DNA of 64,000 bases from Larimichthys crocea (GCF_000972845.2 NC_040027.1:9457158-9521157), one strand, 5' to 3'. Shown: positions 25,147 through 36,912, counted from the stretch's first letter. The notes: generated by a model not told the origin, from the sequence alone. A program made the numbers and translations.

Positions 25147-26570
25147 AGTATCCGCCTGAGCTCGACAACAATCGCATCCTGCTTTCTTTCTAGAGGAAAT
25201 GAGCAAATGAATATGCACGGAGAGAAAACAGATACGGCCTCCTGCTGTTTCTCTGCTAGCTGCCTTTGGGCCGGTTCTTCTACGCCGCCTCTGAATTTCA
25301 AACTGAGCATTACAAAGCTACGGTAGGTAGCAGCACTCATCAGGGGCAATTTCACACAAGGGGTCAGTAGTGTCAGGTGAGACATTATACAGTCAGCTGA
25401 TGTGACAGTAAACACTGGACGAGCTGCAGCTTGGAGAGAGAAGAGGAGGTGAGTGGCTGAGGAGGAAAATGAGCAGCTGAGCTGAAGTGGCGGAGCGTTT
25501 GCTTTTCTGATTGAACGTGTGTGAATAGATGCAAAAGTCCTTTGACTCAGATTCAAGGTTCTCAGACTGCATGCATTGAATTAAACCTTCAGCTGCCGAA
25601 ACTGTCGAGCATTAAATGAGACAACACCACTCTTGCATATATCGTGTTTTTAAACTGCTTATTTATTCGCACACACATTGTTAACCCTGGGTTAACCTAA
25701 ACCTAAGGCAATACAACACATACCCCACCTCCACTAACCCACTTGTGTTCCATGTCAGTGGGAATATGTGAGTAATGTTTCCATGTATGTTTTCTCTCCG
25801 TTTGCTTTCAGAGCCCAAGGCTAAAGTCAGGATAAACCAGCACCAGCTTAACCTGTTGCACCAGCTGGGTTTAAGATCAGACTTAGTAATATTTTACATT
25901 AAAACTAGGCTAAGATGTGATTTATATATCACTCGAACAAACAGCACACATGCCCTGCTGTAGGTCGAAATCACAAATTGTCACTGAAGCAGTTTTTCTG
26001 GCACATGGCAACAAAATTGTTTCATTAACCAAAATTGGATGCAATTTTGCAACACAGTACTCCAGTGGGAACCTTGTTTATTGATGATATTTTTTAGTAT
26101 CGATGTGCAATGATGCCAAGTGGCTCATGCCAGCCAGAGGGCTCACGCACATGGGTATCCATGACGATGAAATGATCTCTTTGATTGGTCACTCACCTCA
26201 TGTTGCATTTGCAGGATTCAGGCAGACGCTTGGCAGCAGATGACGACACCTTCTGATCAACAGTGAGACGGGATGACAGGACGGCAAAACGAAGCACACA
26301 TGATGACGTGTTGTTATGACAGTATATTTTATTCCATTCTTAGGAAACATTACGACACTAAGTCAAATACAGATAGACACAGATAAATTGTATTTAATTA
26401 ATCAATTATTAGCTTCTCGCTGTCCAGATTTCCCTTTTTTCGTGCGGGAGCTTCTTGACATTCGGTTGTAAAGTTTCGGTTTGACGTCTGCCACCTGAAT
26501 CCATGCGAATGAAGCATTAGTTATGACTTTACAGTTAACTTAAAGCTCAGTAATTAGTGCCGATAGCACC
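25147..26570. other. Single-copy non-coding stretch next to the palindrome
   Basis: This is the first sequence with no partner in the window. A minus-strand frame of 137 codons begins at 25,556, but it is composition-driven (rich in S, A and L), matches no family I recognise and has no supporting context. TTGATTGG and short TTAATTAATC motifs are present. I see no RNA gene or clear repeat. Confidence 0.5.
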
Positions 26571-26574
26571 ATGA

Positions 26575-27060
26575 TTACTTTGAAAAAACTTCCCATCACT
26601 ATTATGAAGCTGACAGTCATGCACAAAGAGCTGGCTCTTCATTTAGTATTTCATTCAGCGTTTTCAGAAATTGTTCATTTTTATGGATTTGTTTTTTCCG
26701 TCTGTGCAGGTTTGTTGTTGACCCTGCTCTTTTAACGGATATTTTCATTTCACAAATTCTGCACTCACTTGCAGTCTCCAATATCACTGAAAATGCAGCC
26801 AGATGCTGCTTCTGTTTCAGTTTTCACTCTCGTCTACCACTACGCTCACAGCCTCTTTGGAGTGTCTTCCTTCTTTCACATGATCCTAGTCTATCCAAAC
26901 ATGCGATTGACCACCCATGTTGTGCCCATCAAACTAACCTGCCTGCATGGACTCAGAGCAGGGGCGACTCTCCCTGGCTGGAGTCGGTTCTTGTCGTTCT
27001 CTACGCAGTATAGGCTCCTAGAGCCGGCTCGTTCACGAACGACACGTCACTACTTCATAA
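26575..27060. mobile_element. Possible MITE-like element with GAGCCGGCTC ends
   Basis: The left end has AAAGAGCTGGCTCTT (about 26,626) and the right end has AGAGCCGGCTCGTTCACG then AACGACACGTCACTA (about 27,018-27,051). Reverse-complemented, the right end reads CGAGCCGGCTCT, resembling the left end as a loose terminal inverted repeat. The GAGCCGGCTCGTTC block is familiar from dispersed fish repeats. I could not define target duplications, so the boundaries are approximate. Confidence 0.3.
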
Positions 27061-27289
27061 CCTAACGTAGCCCCAGGCTAAAACAAAAAAAGTACTTTCT
27101 TAGCCAAAGGCTACGTGCAGTGTGAAACCCTCCAGTTTGGAAACTAGCCTCCCATAACTTGTTTCTACATTTTCAGTTTTTATGGATTACACCAACAAAA
27201 TATTTCTCAATTATTCTTAAAGTGCATGTACGCCATGTCGTTGCCAAGTTGTTTCAAGTCTTAAGTCCCCAAACTGTCGAACTGTTCCT

Positions 27290-27541
27290 TTAATTAGAAG
27301 AAATGATATCAGTTTCGCCCTTGAGGATCGTAGAGCTGCCTGCTGTCATCGGGATACTCTCTGAGGGACGCAGGCTGGAACCTTCCAGCTCCCATGAGTC
27401 AATGTCCAATTGCACGAGAGCTGCTACAAGAGGCAATAAGTCATCTGTCACATCTATTGAACACTCTCGGTCACCAGTAGGAGCTCCAGCGACATCAATA
27501 CGAGTTGAAACCGTTAACGCCGTCGGCTTGTAATAGACCAA
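27290..27541 (-). other. Unrecognised 83-codon frame with an overlapping antisense frame
   Basis: The minus-strand frame reads with mixed, protein-like composition (for example IDVTDDLLPLVAALVQLDID and LRPSESIPMTAGSS) and is slightly richer in CpG than its surroundings; an opposite frame occupies 27,303-27,533. Just beyond its 3' side on the minus strand (about 27,262-27,290) is TAAAGGAACAGTTCGACAG, which resembles the start of a common teleost dispersed repeat. This may therefore be a piece of a transposable element. I assign no function. Confidence 0.25.
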
Positions 27542-27544
27542 AAA

Positions 27545-28370
27545 GAACGGCTGTACTTTGCTCGAATTAGCCTGACTTTTATCTTTCTTTTTATTGTCAG
27601 AGGATCAGCAAAATCATGCAGGAAGACACATCTAATAAAACAAAACTCTATAATAACAACAGCAGAGATGAAATATCATTTTTTTGGCTGATGTTGTGTG
27701 ACATTAGTTTCCTGCTCTTAAAGGCTCCATTTACTGGACAGTTGTTGAAAAATGCCAATATTTGGATTTTATTTCTGCCGGCCTAAGCTTTAATAATGTG
27801 ACACCTGAGAACTGACTCCAACAACAGTTTTATTTACTGGCAAACTCCTGCTCGGGCTAGTGTTATTTCCCCAATATGGGTGCACATTTCAGTAAACTTT
27901 TCAATACTCTCAGTTTTCAGCGCAGAAGAGGAATAAACACAAAGACCTTGTTATTTGGGAGGTCCACGCAACATTTTATGACACTGGGTAGAGATCAGGA
28001 GACTTGAATTAACACCCAGAAATCTCAACATGGGGGCAAGTAATCATGATCTTCATCATTCTCTTTTCACGTCTAACACAAGTGCTCAGCAAACTTCCAG
28101 GAAAAAAGTTAAAAACAGGAAGAGATGTGGCTCAGCTGCCTGACCCGTATGAACTTTGGCAGGCTGACAAGGACCCAAATCTATTCTGTTCTCTGGGGAG
28201 TTCCATCTTCAGGATGTCCTGCTCCCCTCACACGACAGGTCTCTGAAATATTATATTCCTTCCTGCAGCACGGACAGTACTGCAGCAACAAGACAAAAGG
28301 AAAATCACAACATGCTCGGGATGTGTCAAGTGTGTCCACCAGTTTCAATGCTGGCCGACTCGCTCACACA
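27545..28370. other. Non-coding stretch, nothing recognisable
   Basis: A+T-rich with scattered stops in all frames. The frames at 28,046-28,451 overlap each other and end in the teleost repeat that follows. No RNA gene, splice-bounded exon or repeat boundary was seen. Confidence 0.45.
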
Positions 28371-28377
28371 ATTTCGC

Positions 28378-28512
28378 ACCAAGAGACAGATGAGAAGATT
28401 GAGACCATGCTTACGTCTGCAAATATGCTGCTAAAGCCAGCAGATAATTAGCTTTGCATAGCATAATAAAGTCAAAACACGAGCCTGGATTTGTCCAAAG
28501 ATAACACGACTT
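28378..28512 (+). repeat. Decayed common teleost dispersed repeat
   Basis: This contains, in order, GACAGATGAGAAGATTGAGA, CTGCTAAAGCCAGCAGATAA, TTAGCTTTGCATAGCATAA and CCTGGATTTGTCCAAAG. I recognise this succession (GATGAGAAGATTGA..., AGCCAGCAG, TTAGCTTAGCATAAAG, GCTCTGTCCAAAGG) from memory as a repeat abundant in percomorph genomes. The copy is diverged and has small deletions. A fragment resembling its start lies inverted at about 27,262-27,290. Confidence 0.55.
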
Positions 28513-28514
28513 GG

Positions 28515-29604
28515 TGGGGGAGCAGTTTTTATTATGTCTTGTTTATTATTTGATCGCCTTTGGACAGAGCACATTTCCGACGGAGGTAGAGGACGGCGCG
28601 TCTGATGAGTCACGCATCGGCATTAAACAGAGAGTTTTTAAGTATGTTTGATATAATTTTGACAAAACAACGAAGCATTATGAGACACTTATACAAGCTT
28701 TTAATCAAAGATAAACCGGAGCTTCATGAGAATATACATCTCACCATAAATAAACTTTTATTATAAATTCATTACAGAAATAAGCACAATTTATACACAC
28801 AAACATTTTAATGAATGAAAATTGGATATTCCCATCGTCATTTCATATTTTAGCAGTGTATTTAAACTGCCTTTGTGCTCATAAAACACGGCCAGTAAGG
28901 CTGCATTATTAAAGCAGGTTCCCATGTTTGTTTTCAGAATTTCTGTCAGTAGTCATTAGTCTTCATTTATTCTCCTCTCCTGGTCCCCCGGAGCAAGACG
29001 CCCAGGAATCTGTCCCCCACAGCGTGTGACTCAGAGCACACAAAGGCCATCGCTGAAGTAAATATCCACTCTTACTTACTGCCTATTCATTTTTTTTTAA
29101 TATGTCTGTGTTGACTCGAATGCCCGACACAGTAGGTGAATTTCTGGCCAAAGTACCAGGACTCAGGACTCTGTGGAAATGTCAACACATTTAGAGGCAG
29201 TCTGTTATTTGCTTTTATACTTGAAGCCGCTAATGTTTGTTATTAGAATTTGCAAAAGGTCATAAAGTATCAATGTCGGCATTTTTTTACATTTTTCCTC
29301 TGCATTACAGCTGACACGTGCAGGCTCTTTTCATGGCAGGTAATTTGACTTGTCACGGCAGAAAAAGCACAGGTGTAATTAATAACTAATTATGTATTTA
29401 ATTTAAGGCTGTACTCATGCTGTCTAAATGGCATGGATTAAGGCCCAAAGACACGCGCATTTAAATAGCTAAAAATACAATTATTTTAATTACATTGCAG
29501 ATATCATTGTTTAGATGACAGTTTTTCTTGGTCGATGGAATCTGGATTAATATTGGAATTGTTTCCCGACCTAAATCCAAGAAACTGGCATCATGCTGCA
29601 AACC
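28515..29604. other. Non-coding stretch with A+T-rich, homeobox-like motifs
   Basis: No gene is supported. 29,370-29,470 is dense in TAATTA/AATTAAT elements (GTGTAATTAATAACTAATTA) beside CATGGATTAAGGC. This texture is common in conserved non-coding elements of developmental loci, but conservation cannot be judged here. Confidence 0.4.
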
Positions 29605-29612
29605 ACCAAAGG

Positions 29613-29944
29613 CAGGGGTCTTCAACCAGAGGTTCGTGACCCCTAGGTGGTCTGCAGAGGTACTGCAGGGGGTCCACCAATTATTGTCATAATAATTGTC
29701 AGACAGGTGCAAACAGCGAAGACATTTGTACTCCAGTTGGATGGATCAGTAGACGCACAGCTCTTGACATTTAATAACCAACAATAATTATGCAACTTTA
29801 TCAATTCTAAACAAACAGAGTATGGAATGACTTGAAATAAAGGTTGAATAAAGTAAATATCAAAGTTATTATAGGCCAGGCTTAATGTGACACATTTGTT
29901 CCCTGTTGTGTTTCTCTCTTGTCAAAGGGATCCTCGGGCCCCTG
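29613..29944. mobile_element. 332-bp hAT-like non-autonomous element or remnant
   Basis: The start CAGGGGTCTTCAACCAGAGG and the end GGGCCCCTG give matching CAGGGG termini. The element is flanked by ACCAAAGG (29,605-29,612) and CCCAAAGG (29,945-29,952), a 7-of-8 match consistent with the 8-bp target duplication of hAT transposons. The 5' part (GTTCGTGACCCCTAGGTGG) resembles dispersed fish hAT repeats. The inner terminal repeat is poorly preserved, so this may be an old copy. There is no transposase. Confidence 0.5.
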
Positions 29945-29954
29945 CCCAAAGGTA

Positions 29955-30630
29955 TTTACTTTGCAGAGTGATATTTTATCCATAAATTCATCTAATTTGA
30001 GCTAGGAGTGCTTTAACATGTAAATACAAATGAAATCTGGTAGGAACAATATTGCTCTTTAAATGTATTAAAAAGCTGGTTAGAGATAATAAATGATCAA
30101 TCATGAAAAAGGACAAATTGTTACATTTCCCAAATTAAAAAGTGCAAAACAAACCATGTGCTGCGAACATGTACTCTAAAGTGTCAGGTTTTGAAGTCTT
30201 TATATTTTTGTTTTGAGCTATTAAGTCATTAAAAAAGTACTTCATTTATTCATTTTGAGCCGATCTGTGATTCATATTCACTTTAGCAGGACGTCAAACT
30301 CAATCTGAAGCAGTCTTTGGCTGCTTGCCTCCTTCTGCTGAAGGGCAATTTTAATCTGTCACGACCGGTGAGATGCTCCAGGTACCTGTGTGATTCCTCG
30401 AGAAAAGGGAAAAAAAAATGCTCCAAATTAGCCATGTTTACAAATCAAGGGCTGTCAAGGTGATTAATTACCACCTCCATTCCCAGATAATATCATGTGA
30501 CATCTGCCCTCTCCCTTCTTCTCAAGTAGTGGCAGAGATCACTCGTCCTCTTGATTAATTAAAAGAGCCCCATGGGTTAACATTTGCAAGCGAACCTTTA
30601 AAGTCAGGCATATTAATTCTTAGACCTGCC
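29955..30630. other. Non-coding stretch, candidate regulatory DNA
   Basis: No gene. 30,450-30,620 contains GTGATTAATTACCACC, GATTAATTAAAAGAGC, CATTTGCAAGCG and CATATTAATTC within moderately complex sequence. This clustering of homeodomain-type and POU-type motifs is seen in enhancers, but the interpretation is inferred. Confidence 0.35.
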
Positions 30631-30632
30631 CT

Positions 30633-30638
<6 letters not shown>

Positions 30639-30670
<32 letters not shown>
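30639..30670. repeat. (CA)n microsatellite
   Basis: About 16 uninterrupted CA units, followed by a short GACA run (GACAGACAAG). Confidence 0.95.
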
Positions 30671-30674
<4 letters not shown>

Positions 30675-31269
30675 GACAAGTAGACAGGAAAAAGATGCAG
30701 GGGTGAGGCGTTATGTCAGATTTGACAGTCGACTCCAGGAACCGCATTAGAGACAGACGGGACACAGTGGCTAATAATATCACTCTGATCTTCTCACCCC
30801 TGAGGTTTGCTTAGAGAGCAAAGAAAGGTAAGATAATGGCTTCTTCCCCCAAGATTAGAAATAAAAAGATAAGAGGAAGCAGATATGGCTTGTCCCTTTC
30901 AATTGCACGGCCGTCACTTCACTTCTCGGGGCAAGTTTATTATCGTCTTCTACTCTTAGTTAAAAAAGTGGAATGTAAAATTTCTCAAGCACTGTACTTA
31001 TCTGCAAGTTTAAGAAAAGTGTACTTGTTGTTACATGCAGATTAAGATTTTACAGACAGCATCACAGGTTTTACTCTGCATATTGTTACACAGCACAAAA
31101 CGTTCTCCTCGTCCAAGTCACTTCTGTCTGTCTGTAAACGTGTGAAGATGTGGTAGATATAATATTTTAATCTGTTATTATGTTGTGTGAAACAATAAGG
31201 CAGGCCGCTGCACTGCAAATGAGAAAACAGAAAATCCAATTAAAAGAAAATTCCAATTAGACAAAACTA

Positions 31270-31291
31270 AAAAAATAAAATAAAATAAAAT
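31270..31291. repeat. (AAAAT)n microsatellite
   Basis: A short AAAAT/AAATA pentanucleotide run within an A-rich stretch. Confidence 0.8.
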
Positions 31292-31502
31292 TATGGAAAA
31301 ACATGACTTGAATATATTTGTGGGTAATTTAAGATATGCACTGCACAAATAAAAAAAAGAGAATTCTTAATGAGTTGTTGTACAAGATATAAGAAGAAAT
31401 ATTTCAAATCTGTGTTAGTGAGCACTGCTTTGCAAAGATAATCCACCTGACAGATGCTGTTTAATGAGAAAAACAATGACACAAGTGTCTTGGACTGGTC
31501 AC

Positions 31503-31521
31503 AAAAAAAAAAAAAAAAAAA
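31503..31521. repeat. Poly-A run
   Basis: Nineteen A residues; no recognisable SINE or LINE body is attached. Confidence 0.9.
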
Positions 31522-31673
31522 TCTGTTTTATTTAAGACACTTTTTTTTTCCAGTCATGACCTGCCCTACTTTGCCTCTGATTGGCTAGTAGTTTTTGCCT
31601 TAATTGGAATCAGGGTCAATTTGTGAACACAGTATGAGAGAAATAATAAACCTTCTGTGTGCTTGAAAAAGAA

Positions 31674-31755
31674 GATTTCTCTATGAGCTGAAGTAAAAGT
31701 GTTGCTTTCATACGGATTTCTCTATGAGCTGAAGTAAAAGTGTTGCTTTCATACG
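31674..31755 (+). repeat. Exact 41-bp tandem duplication, two copies
   Basis: The unit beginning GATTTCTCTATGAGCTGAAG and ending GCTTTCATACG occurs at 31,674-31,714 and again, identical at all 41 positions, at 31,715-31,755. Identity implies a recent duplication or an assembly/repeat-count error. Confidence 0.97.
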
Positions 31756-31759
31756 CACC

Positions 31760-32535
31760 CACCCATACACACACACACTGTTAACCCGGTTTCTGATTAG
31801 ACCTCGTCTCTGGACTGTGTGGGCGTGTACACACTGTTTGATTGACATTTCCTCTAATTAACCACAACAACTGGAAAACACACACAGTTTCAGACCCTTC
31901 ATGCTATGGACGTTACTTTATTCATTGCATTGTTGGAATATCTGAGGGCAATGTACCCTGCAGAAATGTGTGGATACTTAAATCCAATGTGCACAGTAAA
32001 CATGGAGCACATAATAGCACTGTAAATAGAGGGCGATTTCAGACACAGCCGTCCACTGACTGATTCTTTTGTCGGCTTTGTAGGGTACGACATTTTACAC
32101 CTTCATCACTGATGTAACTACAGAGTCTAGTGACCTCAAGTAATTCCTTGAGCCTCAGCGGAGGTTTAATCGGGCAGAATAACTCCAGTGTGGATGTGCA
32201 GAATCATTAATGATGGAATTATTTAGAGAGAAAGACATTCTGCATGATGAGTATGTTCAAAGCAAAAGTTTTTACATTGAGATATTGCTGCTCGTTCTTG
32301 AGCATCTCAGCATTTCTCCCCCAAACTGCTTAAACGTGTATTTTATTTTTAAACATTCACAAACTCCAAGTCAATGCTTGCAGAAGTAAGCTGAGGCGAG
32401 TGTGCGCAGCTCCCGGTGCAGTCAGTTATTATCCATTGAGTGCTGTTAAACAAGCCAGCAGTTCATATGAACTTTAGTGATTTATTCCGAAAGCCCCAGA
32501 TTTACCAAGAACACTGCATCATTCACCAACTTCCC
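31760..32535. other. Non-coding stretch, nothing recognisable
   Basis: Short overlapping frames on both strands at 31,842-32,093 are unrelated to any family I know. No RNA gene or repeat boundary was seen. Confidence 0.45.
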
Positions 32536-32540
32536 CGCCC

Positions 32541-32568
32541 CCACACGCACACACACACACACACACAG
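32541..32568. repeat. (CA)n microsatellite
   Basis: CACACG followed by about ten CA units, then GACTTTTGG. Confidence 0.92.
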
Positions 32569-32569
32569 A

Positions 32570-34080
32570 CTTTTGGTCCTGATATTAAAAATACAATTAC
32601 CATATTTCATCACTTATGACAAGCCTTTGAAAGCGCTGATAAACCATGACTGCATTATTATTGCCGCTCTGACAAGCAGTCTAATATATTCTAGAGCAGT
32701 GGATTTCATTTGCTATGTCATAACACACTGCATTGCATTTTTGGGGGCTTCATGTTAAGCTTTCAGTGGAATTCAATCACACATCTTGCACCACCTGGGT
32801 TTAATCCACCTCTGTATGTTTCTAAATTATAGTGTGATCCTCTCTTAAATGTACAAACCCGATCCCGGCGTTATCCTTTGTTTGCTGTGCAGAGTTTGCA
32901 GAGCAGTTGAAACACTAAAAAAACTCACAAATTTGTGTCATGTAAAATAGCCCATACAGGCAGTGTGGGAATCTGAAATAATATTGTACTTTGCTCACAG
33001 GACTAAAGCACAGTCACAGCTTTGAATATAAACCATTTGCACGACGTAATTAGTCATTAAGATATTTTCTCCATGTTGCTGTCTCAGCCTTTTGTACGAG
33101 GAGGCAGCCTGTTCCATCCTGATAGCAGCTTCATTATGAAAAAGAATACCGTTCTCACATATTAAACACTTTGATGTTGCACATCGCCTCACAAATGAAG
33201 CAGTTTAGCTGCAGGTACATTGGCTTTATTTACATGAAAACATATGGCGCTCCAATTAAATATTTCCAGTGGTGTTTTTGTACTTGGCACATTAAAATTT
33301 CAAGGAGAAAAAAAAAATCTCTTAGGTTTTTTTTCCGTGTGCAAACTGCGTCGGCCTGTTGTGAATATTGTGGTTTGGTTTGAAGTGATTCAGTGATCGC
33401 TTCATGCTCAGGTACCTGGCCTTGATACCTTGGTTTTACATCCACACGGCCTCAGATCGACACACGCATACAAATGCAATAAAAAGAGACATTCCGACAC
33501 CTACTACTTTGCTTACCAGAGTACCAGAGAATCTCGATTAAAGCCAAAAATTACAAACTCAAAAGTGTCTTTTTGAATTTTTCACAGGCCACTGGTTTGT
33601 GCTGTCGATAGATTTTTTTTCTCTCTTTAATAAGTTCATCAATACACCTTAAGTGGAAATGTGAGAGTTACTATTCATGGGCTCTGCCCAGTTTCGAGTG
33701 TACCATGATGGCACAACCACCTCAGATTGCCTTCATCATCTCATGATCCACATGTGTTGCAAAACCTTTTGTTTTGGTTCCCAGAATCAGAGAAATAATA
33801 TTACACGTCCTACTCATGTGACGGATGATAGAGCATGAACACCGCAGTGCATCAGAAACACACTCACGAAGACCAAAATTTTGATTTTGAACAGTTTTTA
33901 TCTTTAATGTCGGATGAGGTAGGGACCCTCCTACACAGAGCAGAACATCTGATCAGTGAGGAGGAGCATGGCGAGAGGAACATGCAGCATTATGTCAGGA
34001 TAAAAACACTGACTGGTCAATAACAGCTGGAGTTCTGCTGGTAGAGGACTATGAAGCAACAAGGGCACTGCAGACTGCAT
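32570..34080. other. Non-coding stretch with a possible conserved element
   Basis: No gene. 33,025-33,265 reads as complex, low-repeat sequence with TTTGCACGACGTAATTAGTC, TTCATTATGAAAAAG and GGCTTTATTTACATG, in the style of vertebrate conserved non-coding DNA. The remainder shows only scattered short frames. Confidence 0.35.
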
Positions 34081-34089
34081 AGCCTGCAG

Positions 34090-35023
34090 AGGGAACGTTG
34101 GCTGCTGGTAGGAACTGTTGTCAGAAGGTCATTGGTGGTCATGGCAACAACCTAAAACCTGCTGTTGGACACCAGTTGTGAGATGGCCTCTCAGGATTGG
34201 GTAGTCCAGCGGTCTTTTTAAAACAGCAGACACGTACTAGGGAACCTGAAGGTCTGCAGCGTCAACAGTGTGTATCCCACCAAAATCCCATGTGGAGGAG
34301 GAATTCAGAAAGTCCACGGAGAAGGACTTTTTCTTGGTTTCAAGGAAGTTCTTGCAAACTGTTTGACATTTCAGCCAGATTCAAGGCCTGCTTTCCCTTC
34401 CTGTGTTCAACCAGGGAAGAGAACTGCTGATGCAGACTGGGGCTATTATTGAGCGGTGAAAGAGTGCTTTGAGGAGTCAAACATGTTTACAGTGGGTGTT
34501 GGACTTCCACCAAGGTTGCCCTTCGTCTCCGATCCTGTTTTTAATATTCACAGACAGGATCTCAAAGGGCAGCTGGGGTAAGGACACCTTCAGCAGGCAC
34601 TGGGGCATTTTTCAGCTGAGTGTGAACAGTCTGACAGTCAGTACCCTCCAAGTCCAATGCCATGGTTGTCAGCCAGAAATATGACATGAGTTTCCTTTGT
34701 GGCTGAGTGGCTCAGCTCAGCTTTGGAGATACTGTAGGGGTGGAAGCTCAGACATCCGGAGGAAGCCCAGAGCCGCTGATTCTTCGTGTTAAATAAATGG
34801 CAACTGAGGCGGTTCAGGCATCAAATTAGAAGGATTCCTGTGCACCTTCCTTTGCAGGTTTTTCCGTCATATCCAACTGGGAATAGTCCTAGAACTCCCT
34901 GAAGGAATTACATATCCATCTGGCCTGGAACGACTTGAGAAAATGTTGGGAGAGGAACATCTGGAATGCCCTGCAGCCATGATGCCTCCGTCCCAGACAG
35001 GCAGGAGAAAATAGATGGATGGA
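34090..35023 (+). pseudogene. Decayed RTE/Rex-type LINE, 3' part
   Basis: The sequence follows the order of a teleost non-LTR retrotransposon of the kind that ends in GATG-like repeats. It has the pre-RT linker (GGAGAAGGACTTTTTCTTGG, TTGCAAACTGTTTGACATTT, GACTGGGGCTATTATTG), then a reverse transcriptase block at 34,511-34,570 encoding QGCPSSPILFLIFTDRIS, then the C-terminal region (CCGGAGGAAGCCCAGAGCCG, GGCCTGGAACGACTTGAGAA) and the end AAATAGATGGATGGA. A frameshift separates VGVGL from QGCPSSP just before 34,511, and the N-terminal RT motifs between the linker and this block are missing, so there is an internal deletion near 34,480. The element was once a self-copying retrotransposon; this copy cannot be active. 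The clade name is from memory. Confidence 0.75.
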
Positions 35024-35029
35024 AAACAG

Positions 35030-36690
35030 ACATTAACCTATGTCACTACTTAATCTATAAATAATGTAGACTCAGTGGCATGCACTGTTATATTAAATGC
35101 AGCCCACTTCTTTCATAGGATTCCCCAGAGTGCCATAGATTGCCCTCACATTCCCCATCTCTGCACATCTTGGTGACAATGAAGCCAATTATGTGAATTG
35201 TAAGTCATTCCACAGACTCACTCTCAGGTAACTCTTGCACAGGTAGCTTGCAATACACATTTTACTTTTTTTTTCTCTTTACATTTGTAGCAATATGATG
35301 TATGATTCACTGCAAGTTGGCCTGCATTTGACTTGATTTTAGGAGAGAAATCTTCAATGCTGTAACAGAATCTGAAGCGTAACCTGCTTAATTGTCTATT
35401 TTACTCTAAATGGATCCATAATTGACAAAAGAAACATCATGCTGCGTGGTAGAAGACTAGCAATTAAGACCATGAACCGACTAGGAAACTGCTTACTGAT
35501 GTAAAGTAAGAGGTACGGTCATTTTTCCATAAAGCTCAATACTCTCTGACTTTGTTTAGCAGCCAATGAAGCTGCCTCCTGCTGGCCATTAGAAGAAAAG
35601 CAGGTTCAAGACACTTCATTCACTTCAGACCTGAAAGCTTCGCCGACTAATTACAGTGTCAATCGTGACAACTGGAATCAAAGTCTTTGCATGTGTGTCA
35701 AGAAAGAAAGAGCAGAGAAAGATTTAATTTATTGAACTGTATCGTTAATATTAAAAAATGTTCAGAGGCTCTCTGACCCGTAAAGACATTTTAAGCATGA
35801 CGTTGTCCTCTGGCATCTTGTCTTCTGCCTCACATTTAGAAATCATTCTAACTTGAGGACCACTTCACCACCATGTGACACCACTTCAGTCTGATTGTAA
35901 CAATCATGCAGCCCTGGCTATCTGAACTCTCTCATGACAGGCTGCCTCGTTACATGATGATTATGAATCTAAATCAAACACATGTTAAATATGTGATATA
36001 CTGTAATGCTGTTATTGCACACTCATGGCACTTTGAGATGTTTGAATTATCGCCTTCCATCTGGGGAGGTAGTGTAGTTTCTGATAATGAGCATGAAACA
36101 TTCGAATACCATCTGGCAGAAGTGTTGCTCAGGAAAACATCACACAGGCATAATATTCAGAAATCATGAATATGTGAATAACTTGATTTTGGGAGAACAT
36201 TCCGATATGTTGCAGTAGTAAAGTAGGAATACAGTGTTGGAGAATACATATTTATTAAAAAAGATCTTAAAATCTAGAAACAATATAAAGACCATTGTTT
36301 TTTGTATTAAGCAGTCACAGTGGAGCAAAATGTTCGTGTCAATAATTGATTGTGTACACACAGCACAGCGCTAATCAATACAATGTTCTGTCAAGGCTTG
36401 CTGTGTCAGGTGACTGATGACCGACCCGCCTTCCTGAAGCAAATTACAAACTCTTATTTATTATTAATCAACTGTTTGTTTATTCAGAGGCTTTTGGCTT
36501 TGATGTATCATTTAATAGTTGACCTGGTTGAAAAAAAAAAAGAAAGAACCTGAAAGCATAAAAGCCTTTGATGAGTACCGTCTTTAAAATTGATTGTATG
36601 TCTTTAAAATCTATAACAACATGCTGGATTGGTGCTTTATTAATTGGTGGAATTCTGCACGGTTTGATATAAACTGAGCAAAAGGATTAT
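35030..36690. other. Non-coding stretch, nothing recognisable
   Basis: No gene or RNA is supported. Frames at 35,906-36,169 and 36,350-36,553 are short and composition-driven. A+T-rich throughout. Confidence 0.45.
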
Positions 36691-36699
36691 TTATTGTAA

Positions 36700-36912
36700 C
36701 AGGTAGATATAATAAATATCTCCCCCAGACAACGATTGGCCGATCATAGCATAGCAACTGTAACTAAGAAACAGGTTTTTTGGATTTCTCCATACACTGA
36801 AGACGTGTGCATAAGGCTCTAAGCAGAATCAAACAGGTTTAATGCCAAGTAGGTTTCACACATACCAGGATTTTGCCTTGTTTTTTAGTGCATAACAACG
36901 ATGCTGCTCACT
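36700..36912. repeat. Possible older dispersed repeat hosting a hAT insertion
   Basis: The stretch AACAGGTTTAATGCCAAGTA, GGTTTCACACATACCAGGAT and TTTGCCTTG resembles a widespread teleost repeat segment remembered only approximately. It lies immediately upstream of the 523-bp hAT element, which would then be nested in it. Boundaries are not determined. Confidence 0.3.
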
